Below are positions 54,410 to 62,008 of a stretch of 64,000 nt of DNA, in pieces (position 1 is the first letter of the stretch; each line of letters begins with the position of its first letter). The DNA comes from Bacteroidota bacterium (GTDB lineage: Bacteria > Bacteroidota > Bacteroidia > B-17B0 > Aurantibacillaceae). A program made the translations under genes and the position numbers. The DNA lies in contig JADJDM010000001.1 of the NCBI GenBank assembly GCA_016702705.1, forward strand, positions 186,001 to 250,000. Direction: 5' to 3'. Under the pieces are notes generated by a model. That model searched no databases. It was not told the origin of the DNA and saw only the letters and a list, made by a program, of their open reading frames with translations.

Positions 54410-56590
54410 GTGACGAAAAACAAGTATTGCATAACACTTTGCCTTTTAGTACTTTTTATATTGTATCAACCGAACAATTTGTTTTGTCAATCTGATATAC
54501 AAATAGATTACAATCGTGAGGAAATTAATTCAGCTGGAAAATACAGAAAAAATCTTCCCTTATTTGTAGAAAAATTAACACTGGGCAAACAAACAGATAA
54601 AGAAAAGTTTGATGCCATATTTGCCTGGGTAGCCTTAAACATTAAATATGATTATTATGCGTTTTACTCAAGTAATGGTCACACACCACAATCTATTAAA
54701 CGTACATTAAAGAAAAAGAGAGGAATTTGTTTGGATTACGCTTACTTAATGGATACTTTGTGTAAGCAAGCCGGCATAGATAATTACACTGTATATGGCT
54801 ATGCAAAGGATGAAGTGTATGATGTAAATGACTCTATCTTTATCGACAATCATGCATGGAATGCAGTAAGATTAGATGGCGAATGGTATGTTTACGACGT
54901 AACTTGGGCAGCGGGGCAACCTTATTATGAACTCAGTAAATTTGGAAAAAGAATAAGAAAAACACTTTTATATTGGCCAAAAAAAGTAAAGAAATTCACT
55001 ATCAAAAATAAATTTAGAACTAAATACGATGGCTTTTGCCCAGAAAACAAAGATCAAGTAATTTCAAAACAATCCTTTACTAGAATTAAATATCGGTTTA
55101 GGATTTTACGTGCGCTTGTAAAACGCTTACCTTTCAAATACGTAGTTAGAACAAATCACAAATTGGATAGTAGTTTCTATTTGTGTGATCCAGATGTATT
55201 TGTAATTACACATTTTCCAGATGATGCAACATGGAGTTTAGGTAATAAAAAAACCACAAAAGAATTTACTCAGGATAGTATCTATTATTATCTAGATAAT
55301 TCAATGTACGAAAAGCAAAACCGGCATGGTGTTGTTTGTCCCGATTGTGATGCAAGCTATGGTATGTCGCCAATGCAAACTAATATTAACTTACTCGACA
55401 AAAGTAAAAAATGTAATCCTTCTAATAAATTCATTAGCTTTTTATGTGAATATTCCATTTCCAATTTACTCTTTCAGGAAAGTATTTTCATTGACGATTC
55501 AACACAAAAAGTGAATATGCTCGATAGTAGCATAACTTTTGTTGATAAGTCGAGAAAAAGCCTTGATGCAGCAAAAAAATATATTGGCAAAGATTACTCA
55601 CTTCAAAAAAATAAAAATATTGCAAAGAGAAAGTTTTTAGTTAGAGATAATATCACTCACAGGAAGTATATAAGTGAATTAAAAAAAACCTTGCTTAAAA
55701 AAACCTCTGAAATGAATGTTGTAACACGCGACATAAATGCAGCAAAAACAAAATACTATCATCGAGACGAAGCCTTCGAAAAACTTAAAAGCTACTTTAA
55801 ATTTAGTAAATCAAAGCCCAACGAATCGCTAAATAAAGATTTAAAATCGAAAGATTTATTCTTCACAAAGGAGATAGATTCGCTAAATAGTAAAATTGCC
55901 GAGCTACGAACAAATATAGAACTCACCTTACCTAATTTTAGTGATAGTATTAAAAAAGTAATAGCTGAATTCAATATTTTTCTAAGCCCCTTTGAACAAA
56001 AGTTAAACCTTCGCTCACAATTTTTTGATGACTATAAAAAACCAATTGTTGAGAAAAGAGATTTTATTCAACGCTACAAAAACAGATACAAAGAACTTAT
56101 TGATTCGGGAATTGTTAAGGGAGTGAATAATGTTTACATGCAATTTTATGAACTACTATCACTTACGGAAAAAAGAAGTGCATATAGGAAAGACCAATTT
56201 CAAATATTATCCCGCTTGGTAAAATGCGAACTGGCAACTTTTTCTGACCTTGAATCATACAAGTCGCAGATGATTGATGAGAATAAAACTGACCTTTGTT
56301 GGCTTAATCAAAACCATTTTTTTGTTGCTACCACTTCATTTGGTCTAAATACACTTAAAATAAATCATGAAGCTTTAAGCGATATACTTGCTGATGAATA
56401 TCGTTTTGAAAGCAAGCGATTCATTTTTATTCATAATGAATTATCGCGTCGACTTAGAAAATATAAAAACATAAATAACCACAATCGTAAAGTGTCTTTT
56501 TATTACAAAAAAATGGTGCGTAAACAAAAGCAAGACTATCTCAAAAAATTAAAAAAAGAGCGCCAAGCAGCTAAAAAAGCTAGCCGTTAA
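54410..56590 (+). CDS. Secreted transglutaminase-like protein
   Basis: 726 aa, GTG start, signal peptide (LCLLVLFILYQPNNLFC). Residues about 50-170 form a transglutaminase-like cysteine-protease fold with the triad in RGICLDYAY (Cys), NHAWNAV (His) and YDVTWAAG (Asp). After it comes FCPENKDQVISKQ, a beta part with a CPDC pair, then over 300 residues of Lys-rich helices (residues about 400-726) that resemble coiled coil. The partner or substrate is unknown; family relatives act in the periplasm on proteins or peptidoglycan. The end overlaps the convergent gene at 56580 by 11 bp. Confidence 0.8.
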   Translation: MTKNKYCITLCLLVLFILYQPNNLFCQSDIQIDYNREEINSAGKYRKNLPLFVEKLTLGKQTDKEKFDAIFAWVALNIKYDYYAFYSSNGHTPQSIKRTLKKKRGICLDYAYLMDTLCKQAGIDNYTVYGYAKDEVYDVNDSIFIDNHAWNAVRLDGEWYVYDVTWAAGQPYYELSKFGKRIRKTLLYWPKKVKKFTIKNKFRTKYDGFCPENKDQVISKQSFTRIKYRFRILRALVKRLPFKYVVRTNHKLDSSFYLCDPDVFVITHFPDDATWSLGNKKTTKEFTQDSIYYYLDNSMYEKQNRHGVVCPDCDASYGMSPMQTNINLLDKSKKCNPSNKFISFLCEYSISNLLFQESIFIDDSTQKVNMLDSSITFVDKSRKSLDAAKKYIGKDYSLQKNKNIAKRKFLVRDNITHRKYISELKKTLLKKTSEMNVVTRDINAAKTKYYHRDEAFEKLKSYFKFSKSKPNESLNKDLKSKDLFFTKEIDSLNSKIAELRTNIELTLPNFSDSIKKVIAEFNIFLSPFEQKLNLRSQFFDDYKKPIVEKRDFIQRYKNRYKELIDSGIVKGVNNVYMQFYELLSLTEKRSAYRKDQFQILSRLVKCELATFSDLESYKSQMIDENKTDLCWLNQNHFFVATTSFGLNTLKINHEALSDILADEYRFESKRFIFIHNELSRRLRKYKNINNHNRKVSFYYKKMVRKQKQDYLKKLKKERQAAKKASR

Positions 56591-57185
56591 ACAGTTTCAT
56601 TTTTTTAATTGCTCTACCCTTTCTTATTTGCATTGCATGCCAAGAGCTTGGGATATCGCATTGTAGCTCAGGTAAAATAAATGCTATCAAAACAATATCT
56701 AATTGAGCAATTAATCCGTACCAAAAAGTAATTGTAAAACTTAAGTTTGCTTTGCCATCCGTTAAAGCATCTAAAAAAGTAACCAATATACTTATTGCCC
56801 AAAATTTGGATAGGATTGAGTGGAAAGAAATATTGCTTTTAAATTTTAGCTTCCCAATTGCCCAAGCAATAAATTCGAGCGCTCCTAAAATGGCAATTCC
56901 AATTATGTGCTGAATAAAAAACGAAGGATGCAACATGGCCAATGCAAACAAGGCACTTAACCAAAACAATCGATCTATTTTAGTGTCAAGCTGACGCAAA
57001 TGAGCTGTAGAGATTTTTAGCTGCCGTGCAATTATTCCATCAAATACATCAGTTAAAAGTCCTATTATTAAAAGCACAGCAATTAGTGCAGAAGAAGCCT
57101 CTAATTTTGCTATACCGAGCGCAAGTATTATCCACGCAAACACTACGCGCGAGTATATTAATAAAATTGGAATCTTGTTTTTCAT
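56580..57185 (-). CDS. CDP-alcohol phosphatidyltransferase-family membrane protein
   Basis: 201 aa with about six membrane helices. The catalytic motif DG-x2-AR-x8-G-x3-D-x3-D appears as DGIIARQLKISTAHLRQLDTKID, with all three Asp groups but Leu where the motif has Gly. Family members make phosphatidylglycerophosphate, phosphatidylserine or similar lipids; which one cannot be told. The start of the gene is 1 bp from the stop of the small lipoprotein upstream. Confidence 0.75.
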   Translation of the reverse strand: MKNKIPILLIYSRVVFAWIILALGIAKLEASSALIAVLLIIGLLTDVFDGIIARQLKISTAHLRQLDTKIDRLFWLSALFALAMLHPSFFIQHIIGIAILGALEFIAWAIGKLKFKSNISFHSILSKFWAISILVTFLDALTDGKANLSFTITFWYGLIAQLDIVLIAFILPELQCDIPSSWHAMQIRKGRAIKKMKLFNG

Positions 57186-57186
57186 T

Positions 57187-57516
57187 TTAATCCTTCATTA
57201 GTTTATTAGTACACTTATCAAAAATTAGTTTGTCATCCTTAACTCTTACAATACAATTTTTTACGCTATCTCTATTACACCAATAATATTTCTTAAATCC
57301 ATAAATACCCAAATGTTTCTTCCGAACTTCATAGCCGTAGTACCATGGACCTGCCCAATCTATCTTACGCACTAAGGTTAATTTGTATTTGTCAATTTTT
57401 TTCGTCTCTACAACAACGCGTTCAGTTGAGTGCGCCATTGCAAAAGAGTAAACATATTTACACGATGTATTACCAAACCCCACTAAAATCAACAATACAA
57501 CTATTACCTTTTTCAT
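57187..57516 (-). CDS. Small lipoprotein of unknown function
   Basis: 109 aa with a lipobox GFGNTSC near residue 19 and KYVYSFAMA. The mature part has a Trp/Tyr-rich centre (IDWAGPWYYGYEVRKKHLGIYGF) and three Cys towards the end. No family recognised. It is separated by one base from the CDP-alcohol transferase gene, so the two are co-translated. Confidence 0.6.
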   Translation of the reverse strand: MKKVIVVLLILVGFGNTSCKYVYSFAMAHSTERVVVETKKIDKYKLTLVRKIDWAGPWYYGYEVRKKHLGIYGFKKYYWCNRDSVKNCIVRVKDDKLIFDKCTNKLMKD

Positions 57517-57522
57517 GTTTTA

Positions 57523-57681
57523 TTAAAATATAAAATCAGCGACCATTGTTCTATAACCTTGATGTGTACTCTCTTGTAAAGATGTTTTAATGTTTCTTAC
57601 ATTTTGTTTAGAAACTATTGCGCAAATAGCGATTATACTTACTACTGTTGCAACAACGATTGTTTTTTTAATTGTTTTCAT
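57523..57681 (-). CDS. 52-residue membrane or secreted peptide
   Basis: A short frame with ATG at 57681 and TAA at 57523-57525, in the gap between two same-strand genes. It encodes 52 aa: a basic start (MKTIKKT), one hydrophobic helix (IVVATVVSIIAICAIV) and a polar tail. The layout fits a real small membrane protein, and it lies 33 bp after the barrel-like gene. No homologue can be named; the call rests on context and codon composition only. Confidence 0.4.
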   Translation of the reverse strand: MKTIKKTIVVATVVSIIAICAIVSKQNVRNIKTSLQESTHQGYRTMVADFIF

Positions 57682-57714
57682 GATGTTTATTTTTTTAATT
57701 ACGTTTTGTTGTGA

Positions 57715-58824
57715 TTACTTTTTAATTTTTGAATTAAATCCAAATGATGCTCCCATTCTCCAACCTTCTCGCCCAGGACTAAAGAAAATATTTAAAGGAA
57801 TATTTAATCTTCCTGATTTTATTGTACGACCAAAAGCAAATACAAACGAACTACTCAATTTATACTCACCTCTGCTATCCATACGTTCAATAATTGGGAA
57901 AGGGTTTGGTTTATTAATGTTGGTTGTATCATTCGTCCAAGTACTTTGTAATTGCCAATTATTACTTGCATCATAATAACCTTTTGATTTTGGAACTAAA
58001 TTTATTGTTGGTCCAAATGCAAATTCCCAACCATTTACATTACTTCTAACACCATGCATTATGGTCATGCTTGGAATAAAATAACCTTGATCTAAACCTG
58101 TAATCATTGGTAAAAACTCAAACAAAGCTTGTACTTTTCCTTCATTCAAATATTGTTTCTCGAACTGATATCCAAATTGAAACATCGCTGGAAAAGCATC
58201 GAACCCGCCACTATTCTTCGTTTCCATAATCCGCGACTGAAGTTTTCCTGTATAAGACACAAAACCCATACGTGGTCCATCCAAACGTAAACGGTCAACA
58301 TCAGGATTGTTTGTTGTGTTATCAAACTCAAATTGTTTGGTAAGTTTATCTACTATGTTTTGCTCATTTGGTTTTCCAAACATTTCGTTAATACTTACTT
58401 TAATCATTGCTTGCAATTCTTCGGGCAGATTAAGATATTCTTTCACATAACTTTTTTCAATGGTGTTTTTCTTTACATCAATTATTCTAAATGTTACAAC
58501 AATTGATTTTCCAAATTGCTCTACTGTACCTGTAAACATTTTGTCGCTGGTAATAATGTTTCCAATTTCTACTAAACAAATTTTTCCGTAACAGTTGCCG
58601 ATACTTAATTTGTTTTTCTCAACCATGTAGGTAACATCGTATCTGTCCATCACATCAAAACTGTCAAGTTTTTCTAATTCCATACGTACCATGTTCCCCA
58701 TTGTTGCTGGATCCATGTTTACACCTTTCGAATCGATGTTTAAAACAGTAAGTGATTGTTTTACCTTTTGTGCTTGAGCAATAAAACTTAGTATTACTAA
58801 AGCGATAGTTATAGTTGCTTTCAT
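57715..58824 (-). CDS. Secreted protein with CsgG/LpoB-like and barrel-like parts
   Basis: 369 aa with a signal peptide (ITIALVILSFIAQA). The N-terminal half, from KQSLTVLNIDSKGVNMDPATMG through LEKLDSFDVMDRYDVTYMVEK to MFTGTVEQFGKSIVVTFRIID, has the pattern of the small alpha/beta domain of CsgG/LpoB-type lipoproteins and related sensors. The C-terminal half is beta-strand rich with GWEFAFGPTINLVPK and a final GWRMGASFGFNSKIKK, like an outer-membrane barrel. TAGTTTTG at 58844-58851 is a full -7 match 20 bp upstream. Confidence 0.6.
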   Translation of the reverse strand: MKATITIALVILSFIAQAQKVKQSLTVLNIDSKGVNMDPATMGNMVRMELEKLDSFDVMDRYDVTYMVEKNKLSIGNCYGKICLVEIGNIITSDKMFTGTVEQFGKSIVVTFRIIDVKKNTIEKSYVKEYLNLPEELQAMIKVSINEMFGKPNEQNIVDKLTKQFEFDNTTNNPDVDRLRLDGPRMGFVSYTGKLQSRIMETKNSGGFDAFPAMFQFGYQFEKQYLNEGKVQALFEFLPMITGLDQGYFIPSMTIMHGVRSNVNGWEFAFGPTINLVPKSKGYYDASNNWQLQSTWTNDTTNINKPNPFPIIERMDSRGEYKLSSSFVFAFGRTIKSGRLNIPLNIFFSPGREGWRMGASFGFNSKIKK

Positions 58825-58953
58825 GTTGTTAATTTTGATAAAGCAAAACTACTTCAGCCCTAAAGCCAAATGAAACGGATAAATGCGGCGAGAAACTCGC
58901 TGGTATCAGAATTCGAAAAAACGAGAGGAAGTATTGGTAAAAAACCTTCTTTT

Positions 58954-59013
58954 TTGCGTTTTTCGCAACTCCTTTTTGCTTTTTTGCATTATTCGCAAAT
59001 AATAGTATCTTTA
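58954..59013 (+). promoter_or_regulatory. Paired operator and -7 element of the HTH regulator
   Basis: TTGCGTTTTTCGCAA (58954-58968) and TTGCATTATTCGCAA (58984-58998) are two 15-bp palindromic sites of form TTGC-N7-GCAA, centres exactly 30 bp apart. TATCTTTA (59006-59013), a five-of-six -7 match, follows the second by 7 bp, so binding would cover the promoter. Autorepression by the regulator downstream is inferred. Confidence 0.6.
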
Positions 59014-59036
59014 ATTACTGAATTTCACTACATAAA

Positions 59037-60038
59037 ATGAAGACAAAAAGCCAAGATGCCATACAAGAAGAGTTCATTAAAACCCTTCGTGCCTCTATTC
59101 CAGAAAGCATTTCGCTTGCTGATGAGTTAGCTGATTTATTAAAAGTGAGTTCTGACAGTGCCTACAGAAGACTACGTGGAGAAACGGATTTTACGTTGGA
59201 CGAAATTTACCTTATTTCAAAAAAATTCAACATCTCCATTGATGCCGTTTTTGCACACAAATCCGATACCGTAACCTGCAATTACACTATGCTTACTGAT
59301 TCGGAAGAAAATTTTGAAAAATACTTAAGTGGAATTGCAAGTCAATTAAAACTCATCAATACCTTTCCTGATAAACAAATTATTTATGCAGCTGAGGAAG
59401 TTCCAATTATGCATTCCTTTAACAACGAAAAACTTACTGCATTTAAATTATTCTATTGGCAGCGTTCAGTTTTAAATATTGCCAAGTACCAAGGAAAAAA
59501 ATTCAACTTTGATATTGTTCCGAAAAACCTGATGGATATTGCTAAGGAAATTCATCATCAATACATGGCAATACCAAGTGTAGAAATTTGGACAAACGAT
59601 ACTGTAGGAACAGCAATTAAACAAATTATGTTTTACTACGAAAGCGGGGCATTTCAAAATAGTAATGATGCCATCGAAATATTATTGAGTTTAAAAAACA
59701 TGGTTGAATCTATTGCAAACTATGCAGAGCTTGAACAAAAAACAAATGTTGGAAAAAACAATGGTGGCTCTTACAATTTGTACAATAGCGAATTGGTTAT
59801 TGGTACCAATTGCATTCATGTACATATTGGCGATAAAAACATCTCACACATATCATTTAACACAATGAATTCATTAACCTCAAACAACCAATTGTTTTGT
59901 GGCGAAATAGAACATTGGATGAAAAATTTGATTAAAAAATCTTCGCTTATTAGTGGCAGTGCAGAGAAACAACGTTTTCAATTTTTTAAACAAGCAGTAA
60001 AACACATTGACACTGCAATTGAAAAAATATCTTCTTAA
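59037..60038 (+). CDS. HTH-type transcriptional regulator of unknown target
   Basis: 333 aa. Residues about 25-70 form a Cro/BetR-like helix-turn-helix (SLADELADLLKVSSDSAYRRLRGETDFTLDEIYLISKKFNIS). The remaining 250 residues are mixed helix with no named domain, ending HIDTAIEKISS; large C-terminal parts of this kind are common in Bacteroidota regulators and may sense a ligand. It is followed by a membrane protein gene sharing one base of its stop (TAATG), so the two are linked. Confidence 0.8.
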   Translation: MKTKSQDAIQEEFIKTLRASIPESISLADELADLLKVSSDSAYRRLRGETDFTLDEIYLISKKFNISIDAVFAHKSDTVTCNYTMLTDSEENFEKYLSGIASQLKLINTFPDKQIIYAAEEVPIMHSFNNEKLTAFKLFYWQRSVLNIAKYQGKKFNFDIVPKNLMDIAKEIHHQYMAIPSVEIWTNDTVGTAIKQIMFYYESGAFQNSNDAIEILLSLKNMVESIANYAELEQKTNVGKNNGGSYNLYNSELVIGTNCIHVHIGDKNISHISFNTMNSLTSNNQLFCGEIEHWMKNLIKKSSLISGSAEKQRFQFFKQAVKHIDTAIEKISS

Positions 60039-60532
60039 TGGCGTTTAGCAATCCTAAAAATAAAAAAAAGAAGTCTAGTGTTTCCGATAATCGTAGGGCT
60101 GCATTTTTTATTATTACCTTTTTGTTTGGAATTGTATCTATGGTTTTGCTTTTTCCTAAAACCATGATTTCATTTAAAAACACATTGGTTTTAGCTTTGC
60201 TTTTTTTGTTTATTGATGTGATTGTGCTTCAGCTGAAAACAAAAATTAAACATTTGCAAACCTACATTGGTTTATGCCTAACTGTGTTACTTGCCCAGCT
60301 TTCTATTCTTTTATGACTCAATTTAATTCCAATTGATTCGCATATAGAAAAACACAAAATTATTGGCTCTAAACCTTTTGATAATGGCGATATACTTGAA
60401 TTAGAAAACGATGCTTTTGGTGATTTTTTTCTTATCCGTTATCAAAGCAAGGATACACGCAAAAATGATACTATTACCTATTATTTTAAAGATGGTTTAC
60501 TTGGATTTAATGTGTTGGATAGTATTAAGTAG
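60038..60532 (+). pseudogene. Membrane protein of unknown function, interrupted by a TGA
   Basis: A Lys-rich start (NPKNKKKKSSVSDNRRAAFF) is followed by three membrane helices and then a TGA at 60314-60316. The same frame goes on without break as LNLIPIDSHIEKHKIIGSK, then GDILELENDAFGDFFLIRYQ and ends FNVLDSIK at the TAG at 60530. A membrane anchor plus a small soluble tail of about 72 residues is a plausible whole, so the TGA probably replaces a sense codon such as TGG or CGA by a single transition. The gene is coupled to the HTH regulator. If the TGA is real, the product is 92 aa. Confidence 0.6.
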
Positions 60533-60559
60533 TTTTACCTTAAAAACTATTTAATCAAA

Positions 60560-61843
60560 TTAACCCTTCTTGCTTTTATAGTAAAAATAAAAGCCCACTA
60601 ATAGTATTAAAACGCTAATGCCAATTATATACAATGTAAGATTTGATTTTTCTTCTGCCTCTGGTTTAATTTCATCATACTTCTTAATAAAATCCGAGTC
60701 GAAAGAGTCATAGGTCTTTTTAAAATCATCAAGAAATAATTTATTTTCCTTAGATATTTTATTCACTGAATCTTCCATTGCTTTTGCCAAAGAACAATAC
60801 TCTATAGCTTTGTTGCTTTTTTGTGAATTATAGATTTGACAAAGTATTTCTGCGGAGTATTTAATCTCTTTAAAGCTGCCAGATTCCTTCGCGTGATTCA
60901 TGGATTGCAGCGCAAGAGATTCTGCTTTCTTTAAATTTTTTTGCCTCAAAAACAATTTACTGTAATTCCTTAGCACTATAGCCAATGATCCATCTTCTCC
61001 AAGTGAATCCAATATCTTAAGTCCTTTTTTAAAATAAAATTCAGATTCTACAAAATTATTTTGATTCCTATAAATTCCACCTAAATCATTATATGTGCCA
61101 GCAGTGAATGTTTTATCGTTTTCTTTTATTGAAAACTCCAGTGACTTTTTGTAAAGATCAATTGCCTTTAGCGTGTCGCCTTTAATGCAATTAATACTTG
61201 CCAAAGTACTAATAGCTGTATAAACAGATGAGTTTTGTTCAGGGCCAGAAGAATTAGCAATAATTTCATCACAATACTTTTCAGCCTCTAATAGGTTTTG
61301 CTTAGCAAGGTGCAATGACGCTAAATTATACAGTGATTCAAAATAAACAGTTCTATTTTTACTTAATTTGGTTTTTTTCACAGCACTTTCAAATGAGCTA
61401 AAAGCATTTATAGTATCAAAACATTCCAAATATAGATGAGCTATATTTAAATACGAAATCCCTAATGCTATTGAATCATTTATATGTTCTTGAATTATAA
61501 TAGCCTTTTTGTAAAACGGAAATGCATTCGCCTTTTCTTCACTATAAAACTGCATAAAACCAAGATTGTTTAGTGCTGCAGCAAGATTACTGAGATGAAT
61601 TCGTCTTTCCTCCTTTCCTATACCTAATGAAAGTTTCTTTTCATCAAGTGCAACAGCCATCTCACAATATTTGATAATAGAATCTACATCCTTTAGATCA
61701 GAAACTTCTGTTATTTCAATATACAATCGAACTCTAATAGTATCATGTTTTGTTGACCTTGCAAGGTGTTTTAGAGAATCAATATTTTGCCCGTATGCAA
61801 TTATTGATAGACAAATCGAAGCTAATGTAAAAATACTCTTCAT
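60560..61843 (-). CDS. TPR protein with C-terminal membrane anchor
   Basis: The ATG at 61843 gives a signal peptide (IFTLASICLSIIAYGQ); an upstream start adds eight residues. About eight TPR units follow, including AAALNNLGFMQFYSEEKANAF, YNDLGGIYRNQNNFVESEFYF and VLRNYSKLFLRQKNLKKAESLA, then a helical stem and a membrane helix (LTLYIIGISVLILLVGFYFYY) ending KSKKG. Relatives often continue into a kinase or phosphatase domain (compare 11551-13590); this one stops after the anchor, so it is a receptor-like shell without an output domain. Confidence 0.8.
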   Translation of the reverse strand: MKSIFTLASICLSIIAYGQNIDSLKHLARSTKHDTIRVRLYIEITEVSDLKDVDSIIKYCEMAVALDEKKLSLGIGKEERRIHLSNLAAALNNLGFMQFYSEEKANAFPFYKKAIIIQEHINDSIALGISYLNIAHLYLECFDTINAFSSFESAVKKTKLSKNRTVYFESLYNLASLHLAKQNLLEAEKYCDEIIANSSGPEQNSSVYTAISTLASINCIKGDTLKAIDLYKKSLEFSIKENDKTFTAGTYNDLGGIYRNQNNFVESEFYFKKGLKILDSLGEDGSLAIVLRNYSKLFLRQKNLKKAESLALQSMNHAKESGSFKEIKYSAEILCQIYNSQKSNKAIEYCSLAKAMEDSVNKISKENKLFLDDFKKTYDSFDSDFIKKYDEIKPEAEEKSNLTLYIIGISVLILLVGFYFYYKSKKG

Positions 61844-61955
61844 TAAAATATAAGGTTTACTATTCAAATATAAATATTGTAATCGACACTGCCAAGGCTC
61901 CTTTCTCGACTAAAAAAGCAACAAATTTCAGCTAAAGCGCCAATTCGTCAAATGT

Positions 61956-61986
61956 TTGCCAATCCCCTCTAATTAACCTATCTTTG
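61956..61986 (+). promoter_or_regulatory. Predicted promoter of the ABC-F gene
   Basis: TTG at 61956-61958, a 20-bp spacer and TATCTTTG at 61979-61986, both full matches to the Bacteroidota consensus, 22 bp before the ATG. The cleanest promoter in the window. Confidence 0.7.
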
Positions 61987-62008
61987 CGCCGCTTTTCAAT
62001 AAAATAAA

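Noticed and set aside
57590..57976. A hydrophobic 128-residue frame on the plus strand
   Set aside because: It overlaps the 57715-58824 gene and the small 57523-57681 frame on the other strand; composition is that of an antisense frame in AT-rich sequence and no start context is seen.
38518..60316. Stop-codon reassignment as explanation for the TAA in purL and the TGA at 60314
   Set aside because: TAA and TGA both end many intact genes in the window, so neither is generally read as sense.
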